In this document: one piece after another, positions 27,055 to 34,579 of the stretch
Position numbering within the stretch: position 1 is the first letter of the stretch
Layout: the number at the start of each line of letters is the position of its first letter
DNA from: Prochlorococcus sp. AG-424-M03
GTDB lineage: Bacteria > Cyanobacteriota > Cyanobacteriia > PCC-6307 > Cyanobiaceae
Assembly (NCBI GenBank): GCA_003213275.1
Contig: QCNH01000005.1
Location: forward strand, 1 to 38,423
Direction: 5' to 3'
Length of the DNA stretch: 38,423 nt
Made by a program: the position numbers and the translations under genes
Notes under the pieces: model-generated
Databases searched by the model: none
Seen by the model: only the letters and a program-made list of their open reading frames with translations
What the model was told of the DNA's origin: nothing

Positions 27055-28473
27055 TTGAATTCTCTGCATTTAAAAAGTTTTATAAGATGCAAAAGAAAAG
27101 CTTGGCTAGAATTTAAGGGTACAAAATCTTATGAAGTTTGGTCTCCTAATAAAGCTATTGATAAAATTAATCAGTTTCAAATTTTCTCTGAATTTTGTAA
27201 TGGTGAAATATATACAGGATTAAAAGCATGCAAAAATGGTTATCAAGGGGTAATTGGATTAAAAGTTAAAGGGATTTTTTTTCAAAATATTAACGCAGAG
27301 ATACGTCCACAATTACTTGTAAAGACTCAAGGTATAAGTAAATGGGGACCATATAAATATTTACCTGCTGTTTATAAGTTAGGCCACAAAACCACTAAAG
27401 AACATTTATTCGACCTATCTTTTAGTTCTATTCTATTGGGAACTTTTCAAGAATCTAAAATCGAAAAAGGATTAGTACTTTCAAGTGTTGGTCATAAAGT
27501 TAATGTTGAAGAAATTTATTTAAATAAAAAAATAAGAAAAAAAGTTTTGAATATTTTATTAAATTTGAATGAATGTTTGCAAGGATCTATGCCAGAAATA
27601 ACTCAAGATAGAAAAAAATGTACTATTTGTTCATGGCAAAAATTTTGTGACAAAGAAGCAAAAGAAAATGGATATCTAACAGATATAGATGGCATAGGAT
27701 CCAAAACGGCCTTATTACTCAAGACAAATGGAATATCCAATACTCAAACATTAGCTTCGTATAGCGAAAAACAACTTGGAGAGAAATTATCTAAATTCAA
27801 AGATCAAAAGTATGAAAAAGCCTCCAAATTTGTAAAGCAAGCACAAGCGTATATTTCTGGGGAACCGTATTGCATTTCCAACAAAAATGATACTAACGAT
27901 ATATTAGAAAAAATATGTTCGGGATTTTTTATATTTGATATTGAGTCAAATCCAGACGATAAGCATGACTTTTTATATGGGTTTTTAAAAATTAATAATT
28001 TGTTTTCAAAAAAAGAAGATCTTATTTATGAGCCAATCTTAAATCTCAAAAACAATAAAATAGAATCTTACAGGCAAATTATTAAAATACTTTTTTCACG
28101 CAAGGAATGGCCAATTTTACATTACGGAGAAACTGAAAAAATAGCAATAATTAATATTGCTAAAAACCTAAATATTAATTTTGAAGAAATTGACTCACTT
28201 ACCTCAAGATTTATAGACTTACATACCTTAATTAGAAATTCTTGGATATTACCACTAAAAAACTATGGCTTAAAAACCGTTTCTAATTGGCTTGGATTTA
28301 ACTGGGTGCAGAAAAATGTCAGTGGCTCGAAAGCCCTTTATTGGTGGATTCAATATCAAATTACAGAAAACGAAATATTTTTAAAAAAAATTATCCAATA
28401 TAACAAGGATGATTGTTTGGCTACTCTACAAATTGCAGAATTTTTAATCAAAAATCAATTAAAGAAAAATTGA
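27055..28473 (+). CDS. TM0106-type RecB-like protein with HhH and RNase H-like domains
   Basis: A 472-residue protein resembling the TM0106 'RecB family nuclease' group. The N-terminal Cas4-like part has the four cysteines for a [4Fe-4S] cluster: Cys12 (FIRCKRKAW) and Cys189, Cys192, Cys198 (CTICSWQKFC). The nuclease core between them looks altered: IRPQLLVK and YLPAVYKLG sit where the family usually has ..RPDxL.. and ..P.DxK. A helix-hairpin-helix follows (DIDGIGSKTALLLKTNGI, ~209-230), then an RNase H-like/DEDD-type domain with D295-x-E297, D388 and YNKDD (449-453) intact. Start TTG; 15-bp tail overlap with the ygfZ-like gene. DNA or RNA processing is likely; the actual role is unknown. Confidence 0.82.
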   Translation: MNSLHLKSFIRCKRKAWLEFKGTKSYEVWSPNKAIDKINQFQIFSEFCNGEIYTGLKACKNGYQGVIGLKVKGIFFQNINAEIRPQLLVKTQGISKWGPYKYLPAVYKLGHKTTKEHLFDLSFSSILLGTFQESKIEKGLVLSSVGHKVNVEEIYLNKKIRKKVLNILLNLNECLQGSMPEITQDRKKCTICSWQKFCDKEAKENGYLTDIDGIGSKTALLLKTNGISNTQTLASYSEKQLGEKLSKFKDQKYEKASKFVKQAQAYISGEPYCISNKNDTNDILEKICSGFFIFDIESNPDDKHDFLYGFLKINNLFSKKEDLIYEPILNLKNNKIESYRQIIKILFSRKEWPILHYGETEKIAIINIAKNLNINFEEIDSLTSRFIDLHTLIRNSWILPLKNYGLKTVSNWLGFNWVQKNVSGSKALYWWIQYQITENEIFLKKIIQYNKDDCLATLQIAEFLIKNQLKKN

Positions 28474-29295
28474 TCCTACAGATTTATTTATAATAATTTT
28501 TCCAAAAATTTCTGAAAAATAATAAATCCCTTCTTCTAAATATTTTCTTTTTATAATTGCTAAGCCTTTTATTTGAGAATCTGATTTACAAATACTAGTG
28601 ATTTTGCCTACAGAAATATCCTTGGCAGAATTTATATATAAATTTTTATCTTCAAAGTCTAAATTAAAATTAGATTCAAATGATTTCCAAATTCTTATTT
28701 CCTGTTTTAAAGAAGAAACATTTTTTATTTTTGACATTGTTTCTTGTCCTAAATAACAACCTTTATTAAAATCTATAAGATCTTTTAAGCCCAATTCAAG
28801 AGGATTATTTTTTCCGTTTATTTCCATATCTAAAGAGGGTATTGCCTGATTAACCTTCCAAATCTTTAAATCATTGGAATTCAGAAGATTTAATTTATTT
28901 TTATATATTTCAAATTCTTTATCTTCTGTTTTGAAGAATATAGGCTGGTAAGTTCTCCATGAAATAGATTCATCAATTTCCTGAATTCTATTTATCAAGA
29001 ACGGTTGACTTAAAAGTACATCGTCCGCTGGAAAAATAATTTGATTAAAGTAATCAATTATTTCATGAGTGTTACCCGCCAAGATAATTACTTCTAAGTT
29101 TCTTTCTAAAAAATTAATTTCAATTAATGACCTTAAAACTCCATTTGGAGTTAACCAACAAGTTTTGATAACTTTCTTTTCTGAATTTAGAATATTACTA
29201 GTTGTTATTCCATTCAAAAATTTCCTGGCATCTTTTCCAGTAACAGAAAAACAATCAAATTTTTCAAGCCAAAATTTTTTTTTTATATCTTGCAT
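28459..29295 (-). CDS. ygfZ: YgfZ/GcvT-like folate-binding protein
   Basis: A 278-residue member of the YgfZ family, folate-binding proteins that support assembly or repair of Fe-S enzymes such as MiaB. The hallmark KGCYLGQE (in IDFNKGCYLGQETMSK) with its conserved Cys is present, and the N-terminus FDCFSVTGKDARKFLNGITTSNIL resembles the GcvT fold. The rest is AT-driven and rich in Ile, Lys and Asn. It is distinct from GcvT itself (which is longer and has no KGCYxGQE). ATG at 29293-29295; pyrE lies 10 bp upstream on the same strand, so both probably share a promoter. Confidence 0.9.
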   Translation of the reverse strand: MQDIKKKFWLEKFDCFSVTGKDARKFLNGITTSNILNSEKKVIKTCWLTPNGVLRSLIEINFLERNLEVIILAGNTHEIIDYFNQIIFPADDVLLSQPFLINRIQEIDESISWRTYQPIFFKTEDKEFEIYKNKLNLLNSNDLKIWKVNQAIPSLDMEINGKNNPLELGLKDLIDFNKGCYLGQETMSKIKNVSSLKQEIRIWKSFESNFNLDFEDKNLYINSAKDISVGKITSICKSDSQIKGLAIIKRKYLEEGIYYFSEIFGKIIINKSVGSIFL

Positions 29296-29305
29296 TTTTA
29301 TATAA

Positions 29306-29866
29306 TTATAAAAAGTCTTTTATTGTAAAAAGACTCTTTAATTTAACATTTTCATAATTAAGGGCTTCACATCCCCCTTCTTGCCTATCAACTATAGACA
29401 AAACTTCCTCAACAATATAATTATTTTCTCGTAACTTTTTTATAGCTTTTATTACTGAACCAGCAGTTGTAACAACATCCTCTAAGACAGTTACTAAAGT
29501 TCCTTCTTCTAAGATAGGCCCCTCAATTCCAGCTTTGGTACCGTATTGTTTAATTTCTTTCCGAATTATTAAACCATTAAGATCTACGCCTTGCGAAGCT
29601 GCTTTGACGATTAATCCACTTACAAGAGGATCTGCACCTAATGTCAATCCTGCTACAGCTTTTGAACTTGAGTGTTTTAACTCTAAAAACAAATCACTTA
29701 TTAAGTTTAGGCCTTCGCCATTTAATGATACTGGTTTACAGTTCAAGTAATGACTGCTTTTTTTCCCTGAAGATAAAGTGAAGTTCCCTTTCTTATAAGA
29801 TTTTTCAATTAACTGTTTTAACAATTTTGCTCTATTTGAATCATACTTTTCCGAAAAATTGCCCAT
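29306..29866 (-). CDS. pyrE: Orotate phosphoribosyltransferase
   Basis: A 186-residue enzyme that joins orotate to PRPP in pyrimidine synthesis. The PRPP-binding signature is [20 protein letters not shown], preceded by [18 protein letters not shown] (the N-terminal FxLxSGxxSxxYxD motif), [14 protein letters not shown] and [18 protein letters not shown] (the flexible loop lysines). It begins with ATG at 29864-29866. The upstream leader is long (at least 100 bp) and has a hairpin and a T8 tract on the coding strand. It is divergent from the tRNA gene. Confidence 0.95.
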   Translation of the reverse strand: MGNFSEKYDSNRAKLLKQLIEKSYKKGNFTLSSGKKSSHYLNCKPVSLNGEGLNLISDLFLELKHSSSKAVAGLTLGADPLVSGLIVKAASQGVDLNGLIIRKEIKQYGTKAGIEGPILEEGTLVTVLEDVVTTAGSVIKAIKKLRENNYIVEEVLSIVDRQEGGCEALNYENVKLKSLFTIKDFL

Positions 29867-29901
29867 TAGTAAAAGTTAAATTTATATTTAAAGATTAGAA
29901 G

Positions 29902-29946
29902 AAAAAAAAGAAATCTCACAAAAACTTCCTAATGAGGTGTTTTTTG
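29902..29946 (-). promoter_or_regulatory. Hairpin plus T8 tract in the pyrE leader, possible attenuator
   Basis: On the minus strand, CAAAAA (29946-29941) can pair with TTTTTG (29924-29919), with an inner CCT/AGG pairing, and a run of eight T follows at 29909-29902, about 36 bp before the pyrE ATG. A pyrimidine gene preceded by an oligo-U leader could be controlled by UTP-dependent pausing or slippage. The stem is weak and A/U-rich, so this is speculative. Confidence 0.2.
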
Positions 29947-29968
29947 AAATATTATTTTTATATTGTAT

Positions 29969-29997
29969 ATTGAAATTCAATGTAATTAAAATTACAT
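29969..29997. promoter_or_regulatory. Twin palindromes overlapping a probable tRNA-Met promoter
   Basis: ATTGAA-A-TTCAAT (29969-29981) abuts ATGTAATTAAAATTACAT (29980-29997). The second contains GTA-N8-TAC, the NtcA core. A TTGAAA (29970-29975) and TTACAT (29992-29997) spaced by 16 bp make a plausible -35/-10 for the tRNA gene at 30008, so a protein on these palindromes would cover the promoter. The region is also upstream of divergent pyrE. GTA-N8-TAC alone is common by chance in DNA this AT-rich. Confidence 0.35.
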
Positions 29998-30007
29998 ACG
30001 TTCCCCT

Positions 30008-30080
30008 GGGGGTGTAGCAATCTGGTGAATGCACCAAACTCATAATTTGGCTAAGGCGAGTTCGATCCTCGCCACCCCCA
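30008..30080 (+). tRNA. tRNA-Met (CAU), probably the elongator
   Basis: A full cloverleaf of 73 bases: acceptor GGGGGTG (30008-30014) with CACCCCC (30073-30079); D-stem GCA/TGC (30017-30019, 30030-30032); anticodon stem CCAAA/TTTGG with loop CTCATAA and anticodon CAT at 30041-30043; T-stem GCGAG/CTCGC (30056-30060, 30068-30072) around TTCGATC; discriminator A. The first pair is G-C, so this is not the bacterial initiator tRNA, which has an unpaired first position. A CAU anticodon could also belong to the lysidine-modified tRNA-Ile; I favour Met without certainty. No 3' CCA is encoded. Confidence 0.92.
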
Positions 30081-30098
30081 TTATTCATTTGTCATTGA

Positions 30099-31373
30099 AT
30101 GAAAATAACTCTACTTATATTTCTTTTATTTTTACCAGCTTTTTTCGCAGCAAGTGAACTCTCTTTTTTATTAATAAGGCCAAGTAAAGTTTTAAGGTTA
30201 ATAGAAGAAAAAAAGAAAGGAGCATTTTCAATTTTAAAAATCCAAAAACGCTTTAGATCTTCCTTAATTGCTTCTCAATTTGGAGTAACAATTTCATTAA
30301 TTGCAATTGGATGGCTCAGCAATAACCTGGCAAATGAATATTGGAAAAGCAATATATTATCAAATAGATTTTATGATCTTCTACTATTTTTATTTGTTGT
30401 TTTAGTTGTTACTCTTGTTTCTGGACTAATTCCTAAAGCCCTAGTAATTAACAATCCAGAATCGGCTGCATTAAAGTTGACCAGAATATTCGATGCCGTT
30501 AGAAAAAGTATGAATCCTATAGTTAGGATAATAGAATTTTTTGCTAGCGCGTGTTTAGGGTTGTTCAATTTAAATAAAAAATGGGATTCTTTAAATTCAG
30601 GTTTATCCGCAGGAGAATTAGAAACTCTCATAGAGACAGATAATGTAACAGGATTAAAACCAGATGAGAAGAATATTCTTGAAGGAGTTTTTGCTTTAAA
30701 AGATACACAAGTTAAAGAAGTAATGATTCCAAGATCTGAAATGGTAACTTTGCCAAAAAATATAACCTTTTCAGAACTTATGAAACAAGTAGATAAAACT
30801 CGCCATGCGCGCTTCTTTGTGATTGATGAGTCTTTAGATGATGTATTAGGTGTATTAGATTTGCGTTATTTAGCTAAGCCAATATCAAAGGGCGAAATGG
30901 AAGCCGATACATTATTAGAGCCCTTCCTTTTACCAGTGACAAAAATAATAGAAACATGTTCATTAGCAGAAATATTTCCCATAGTAAGAGACTACAATCC
31001 TTTCTTACTAGTAGTTGATGAACATGGTGGAACAGAGGGTCTCATAACTGCAGCTGATCTAAATGGCGAAATAGTTGGAGAGGAAATGCTCAACAATAGA
31101 ATTTATTCAGATATGAGAATGTTAGATAATTTCTCTAAAAAATGGTCAATAGCTGGAAAATCAGAAATTATAGATATCAATAAAAAGTTAGGATGTTCTA
31201 TTCCAGAAGGTTCAGACTACCATACCCTTGCAGGATTTCTGCTAGAAAAATTTCAAATGGTTCCAAAAATTGGCGACGTTTTAGATTTTAATAACATTAA
31301 ATTTGAAGTTATTTCTATGTCAGGCCCAAAAATTGATCGTGTTAAAATAATCCTTCCAAAAAGTTCAATGTAG
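30099..31373 (+). CDS. HlyC/CorC-like membrane protein with DUF21 and CBS domains
   Basis: A 424-residue protein of the hemolysin C/CorC (CNNM) family. The N-terminal DUF21 (CNNM transmembrane) domain spans ~150 residues with about four helices, beginning LLIFLLFLPAFFAASELSFLL, and containing SLIASQFGVTISLIAIGWL and VTLVSGLIPKALVIN. Two CBS modules follow (~200-330: VMIPRSEMVTLP..., RHARFFVIDESLDDVLGVLDLRYL, and DYNPFLLVVDEHGGTEGLITAADL), then a CorC/HlyC C-terminal domain with TLAGFLLEKFQMVPKIGD. Members bind AMP/ATP at the CBS pair and are proposed magnesium or cobalt transport or efflux proteins. It starts 18 bp after the tRNA. Confidence 0.9.
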   Translation: MKITLLIFLLFLPAFFAASELSFLLIRPSKVLRLIEEKKKGAFSILKIQKRFRSSLIASQFGVTISLIAIGWLSNNLANEYWKSNILSNRFYDLLLFLFVVLVVTLVSGLIPKALVINNPESAALKLTRIFDAVRKSMNPIVRIIEFFASACLGLFNLNKKWDSLNSGLSAGELETLIETDNVTGLKPDEKNILEGVFALKDTQVKEVMIPRSEMVTLPKNITFSELMKQVDKTRHARFFVIDESLDDVLGVLDLRYLAKPISKGEMEADTLLEPFLLPVTKIIETCSLAEIFPIVRDYNPFLLVVDEHGGTEGLITAADLNGEIVGEEMLNNRIYSDMRMLDNFSKKWSIAGKSEIIDINKKLGCSIPEGSDYHTLAGFLLEKFQMVPKIGDVLDFNNIKFEVISMSGPKIDRVKIILPKSSM

Positions 31374-31385
31374 CTCCTCATAGAG

Positions 31386-31404
31386 GATAATGATAATTAA
31401 TATA
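31386..31404. promoter_or_regulatory. Fur-box-like sequence upstream of the Gfo/Idh/MocA gene
   Basis: GATAATGATAATTAATATA (31386-31404) agrees with the classical 19-bp Fur consensus GATAATGATAATCATTATC at 16 positions, including the first twelve. It lies 13 bp before the ATG at 31418, inside the expected promoter. A short hairpin TCCTC-ATA-GAGGA (31375-31387) precedes it. The same bases could simply be a -10 region, since TATAAT-like stretches are AT-rich too. Confidence 0.35.
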
Positions 31405-31417
31405 TGGATTTAAAATT

Positions 31418-32422
31418 ATGCAACCAACCTCATCACCAGTAAAGGTTGGAGTCATAGGTATAGGGAATATGGGCTGGCATCATGCTCGAGTACTAAGTTT
31501 ACTCAAAGATGCAAATCTCATTGGAGTCGCAGATCCAAATGAAGAGAGAGGCAAATTGGCTATTGAGCAATTTCAATGTGAATGGTTCAGAGATTATAAA
31601 GACTTAATTCCGAAAGTTGATGCTATCTGTATAGCTGTCCCAACACTACTTCATCAAAAAGTAGGTCTAGATTGTCTCAATGGAGGTACTAACGTTCTCA
31701 TTGAAAAGCCAATTGCAGCTAACGAGTTAGAAGCAAAATCTTTAATAGATGCTGCTAATGTAAGTAACTGTCTATTACAAGTTGGTCATATTGAAAGATT
31801 TAATCCTGCTTTTAGAGAATTAAATAAAATAGTACATAATGAGAAAATTGTTGTTTTAGAAGCAAGGAGGCACAGTCCTCATGCAGATAGAGCAAATGAT
31901 GTATCTGTAGTAATGGATTTAATGATTCATGACATTGATCTTGTTTTAGAGCTTGTAAACTCAAAAATACTAAAATTAGCCGCTGTTGGAGGCAGAAATA
32001 GTGAAGGATTAATAGATTATGTCAATGCTACTTTAGTTTTTAAAAATAATGTTATTGCAAGCTTAACTGCCAGCAAAATGAGTCACAAAAAAATTAGAAC
32101 TTTAAGTGCTCACTGCCAAAATGGGCTAGTAGAAACTGATTTCTTAAATCACTCTTTACAAATCCATCGAAAGTCTCATGAATCATACACAGCAGAGCAT
32201 GGCGAATTAGTCTATAGAAATGATGGATATGTCGAAGAAGTTAGCACAACTTCCATTGAGCCTCTTTATGCAGAACTGGAGCATTTTCTTAAATGCGTTC
32301 AAGGCAAAGAAACCCCTGAGGTAGATGGTGAGCAAGCCTCAAGAGCTTTAAAAATTGCTGATTTTATAGAGTCTGCTGTAGAAAATTCTGGAGATGCAAT
32401 TTTACTTGACAATCCCTTCTAA
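31418..32422 (+). CDS. Gfo/Idh/MocA-family NAD(P)-dependent oxidoreductase
   Basis: A 334-residue dehydrogenase. The N-terminal Rossmann fold starts VGVIGIGNMGWHHARVLSLL (GxGxxG), with VADPNEERG at the end of strand 2. The family's EKP motif (NVLIEKPIAANELEAKSLIDAA) carries the catalytic Lys. The C-terminal Gfo/Idh/MocA domain includes VVLEARRHSPHADRANDVSVVMDLMIHDIDLV, with the HD pair typical of substrate handling. Members act on sugars, inositol or UDP-sugars; the substrate is unknown. A near-consensus Fur-like box lies in its promoter. It is separated from the HlyC-like gene by 44 bp and convergent with psbK. Confidence 0.9.
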   Translation: MQPTSSPVKVGVIGIGNMGWHHARVLSLLKDANLIGVADPNEERGKLAIEQFQCEWFRDYKDLIPKVDAICIAVPTLLHQKVGLDCLNGGTNVLIEKPIAANELEAKSLIDAANVSNCLLQVGHIERFNPAFRELNKIVHNEKIVVLEARRHSPHADRANDVSVVMDLMIHDIDLVLELVNSKILKLAAVGGRNSEGLIDYVNATLVFKNNVIASLTASKMSHKKIRTLSAHCQNGLVETDFLNHSLQIHRKSHESYTAEHGELVYRNDGYVEEVSTTSIEPLYAELEHFLKCVQGKETPEVDGEQASRALKIADFIESAVENSGDAILLDNPF

Positions 32423-32448
32423 TACAAACTATCTAAACTAAAAAAATT

Positions 32449-32589
32449 TTATTTAAATCCAACTGCAGCTTGCCAAACAAATACCAACAAAAAGAAAAAT
32501 AAAGGAATAAGTGGAAGAACATCAACAGTTGGGGCAAAAGCCTTGTAAGCCTCAGGTAATTCAGCGAATGTATTAAGTAGAATGAGCAC
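32449..32589 (-). CDS. psbK: Photosystem II protein K
   Basis: A 46-residue PSII subunit, read from GTG (32587-32589) to TAA (32449-32451). The sequence [20 protein letters not shown], then a hydrophobic span and [11 protein letters not shown], is the conserved PsbK pattern (short lumenal part, one membrane helix, C-terminal QAA-GF). A 9-residue leader precedes ELPEAY, probably removed as in other PsbK. AAGG overlaps the start codon. The start codon could alternatively lie elsewhere, but no ATG is available. It follows tgt by 33 bp on the same strand and ends 26 bp from the convergent oxidoreductase gene. It stabilises CP43 and plastoquinone binding in PSII. Confidence 0.95.
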   Translation of the reverse strand: MLILLNTFAELPEAYKAFAPTVDVLPLIPLFFFLLVFVWQAAVGFK

Positions 32590-32622
32590 CTTTTTAATAA
32601 TTTAATTAATTATGATAAGACG

Positions 32623-33741
32623 TTACCACGTATGGTGAGCAATAGAGGATGTTTTCCAAGGAGCGAAATCATTTGTAAAACAATTATCTTTAATTGCAGT
32701 AGAAATTGCATTGGTAAATCTTATTAAATGAGAAATATTATGCAAACTTATGAGGGTGAGGCCTAATATTTCATCATTTCTAATAAGATGATGCAAATAT
32801 GCACGAGAATAGGACTTACAGGTTTCGCATTTACAAGTCTTGTCGATTGGAGCAAAGTCATTTTTAAATCGAGAATTTCGCAAATTCAATCTTTCATCAT
32901 TAAAAAATGCAGTCCCATGTCTTCCTAGTCTTGTAGGCAAAACACAGTCAAATATATCAAATCCATTAGCAACAGCTAGAGAAATTTCTCTTAAAGAGCC
33001 AATTCCCATTAAGTATCTTGGTTTATTTATTGGTAAAAATTTCGGGACGTAATTAATTACACTATGTATTTCTTCGACTGCCTCTCCAACACTTACACCT
33101 CCTACTGCGATTCCAGGTAGATCAAAAGAACTTGTAAATTTTGCACTATATTCTCTTAATCTCGGATACTTACCACCTTGAACTATTCCAAATAATGCTT
33201 GATTAGATTTTTGATGAGACTCAACACACTTTTGCAACCATGAATGAGTTCTTTGTAAGGAGTCCTCGATATCATTTTCGTTAGCTGTATGCGGAGGACA
33301 ATGATCAAAAGCCATAGCAACATCCGAGCCAAGATCCATTTGAATCTGTATTACTTTTTCAGGCGATAAAAATACATGACTACCATCTCTTGGATTTTTA
33401 AATTCCACTCCGTTATCAGAAATATTATTTAATTTGGCCAAGCTAAAAACTTGATATCCTCCTGAATCAGTAAGAATAGGCTTAGGCCAATTCATGAACT
33501 TATGTATTCCGCCAGATTCCTTAACTAATTTTTCTCCAGGTTGTAAATGAAGATGAAAGGTATTTGAAAGAATCATTTCTGATCCTGTAGAGGTTAACTG
33601 CTTAGATGAAATTCCTTTAACCGTTGCCAAAGTACCCACAGGCATAAATCTTGGTGTGTTTACCTGACCATTTGGGGTATGAAATATACCAGTTCTTGCG
33701 CCTGTATTACTGCAATTCGATGTAATTTCAAATTCAAACAC
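32623..33741 (-). CDS. tgt: Queuine/preQ1 tRNA-ribosyltransferase
   Basis: A 372-residue tRNA-guanine transglycosylase that swaps preQ1 for G34 in tRNAs with GUN anticodons. Asp92 in [12 protein letters not shown] holds the substrate; [19 protein letters not shown] contains the nucleophile Asp and the conserved RLGR loop. The zinc site is [17 protein letters not shown] followed by a His further on. Start is GTG (33739-33741). psbK follows on the same strand. No other queuosine gene is nearby. Confidence 0.96.
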   Translation of the reverse strand: MFEFEITSNCSNTGARTGIFHTPNGQVNTPRFMPVGTLATVKGISSKQLTSTGSEMILSNTFHLHLQPGEKLVKESGGIHKFMNWPKPILTDSGGYQVFSLAKLNNISDNGVEFKNPRDGSHVFLSPEKVIQIQMDLGSDVAMAFDHCPPHTANENDIEDSLQRTHSWLQKCVESHQKSNQALFGIVQGGKYPRLREYSAKFTSSFDLPGIAVGGVSVGEAVEEIHSVINYVPKFLPINKPRYLMGIGSLREISLAVANGFDIFDCVLPTRLGRHGTAFFNDERLNLRNSRFKNDFAPIDKTCKCETCKSYSRAYLHHLIRNDEILGLTLISLHNISHLIRFTNAISTAIKDNCFTNDFAPWKTSSIAHHTW

Positions 33742-33796
33742 AATAAATTATAAAATTTTTTAATTCTTTTTTATTAATCTAGCCTATTATTTAGTA

Positions 33797-34579
33797 TTGA
33801 ATCTATTTTATCTCATCAAAAAATATTTAATAAAAAATTTGGCAGGATCTTGGATTTTCTATACTACATTTCCCAAGATACCTTTAATTAATCCCGAATT
33901 TAAAAATATTGCACAATTTGCGCCGCCTTTAGGATTTTTTATTGGAACAATACAGAGTTATATTTTTATTTTTTTAAGAGCAAACTCTTGGTCAATTTAT
34001 GCATCTGCATTAATTTGTTTGGCTTCAGGATATTTAATTACCGGTGGTCTACACCTCGATGGTTTAATGGATACTTTTGATGGTATTTTTGCTGGTAAAA
34101 AGAAACGTCTAAAAGCTATGAAAGACAGTAAAGTTGGTTCCTTTGGCGTTCAATCTTTAGTTTTTATAACTTTAATTCAAATTGCTTGCATACTCAAAAT
34201 TCAAAACCAAATAATTATTGTTTTGCCAATATGCCTATTTTGGGGAAGATTTTCAAATTTATTTTTTATAGAAAAATTTAAATATATGAGTTATAAAAAA
34301 AAATCTATCAGTCATAAAAAGTTTTGGAATGGATTTAAACAAGAATCTTTGATTTCTATTTTCTTTCTTTTGATTTTTATTGCATACCAATTAGTTTCCA
34401 TTACATCTCAAGCAATATTAATTAAATTTTTATTTCTTATTTTGATTGGTATTTTTTTAAGTTATTTTATTTCAAACATACTGGGTAATAAAATTGGAGG
34501 CTTCAATGGAGATGCTTGCGGTGCGAGTGTTGTATTAGTCGAAACTGCAATGTTATTTATGCATGCAATTCTTTTATAG
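33797..34579 (+). CDS. cobS: Adenosylcobinamide-GDP ribazoletransferase (cobalamin synthase)
   Basis: A 260-residue integral membrane enzyme that joins adenosylcobinamide-GDP with the lower-ligand riboside, the last assembly step of B12. It shows the conserved GGLHLDGLMDTFDGIFAGK, with the acidic DxxxDxxD residues for metal, then RLKAMKDSKVGSFGVQSLVF, multiple hydrophobic helices, and near the end GGFNGDACGA. In Prochlorococcus the product is pseudocobalamin (adenine lower ligand), known from the genus, not from this sequence. Start is TTG; it overlaps the kinase gene by 23 bp tail to tail. Length is typical. Confidence 0.94.
   Translation: MNLFYLIKKYLIKNLAGSWIFYTTFPKIPLINPEFKNIAQFAPPLGFFIGTIQSYIFIFLRANSWSIYASALICLASGYLITGGLHLDGLMDTFDGIFAGKKKRLKAMKDSKVGSFGVQSLVFITLIQIACILKIQNQIIIVLPICLFWGRFSNLFFIEKFKYMSYKKKSISHKKFWNGFKQESLISIFFLLIFIAYQLVSITSQAILIKFLFLILIGIFLSYFISNILGNKIGGFNGDACGASVVLVETAMLFMHAILL

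Noticed and set aside
27055-28473. Possible CRISPR link of the Cas4-like protein
   Set aside because: I see no repeat-spacer array or other cas gene in the window; the TM0106 group is not confined to CRISPR loci.
29982-29995. GTA-N8-TAC as a firm NtcA site
   Set aside because: Fixed positions are few; roughly a dozen such matches are expected by chance in a window of this size and composition. Kept only as part of a larger palindrome.
29888-30088. A 66-residue minus-strand frame over the tRNA
   Set aside because: It is antisense to a complete tRNA cloverleaf and has no recognisable motif.
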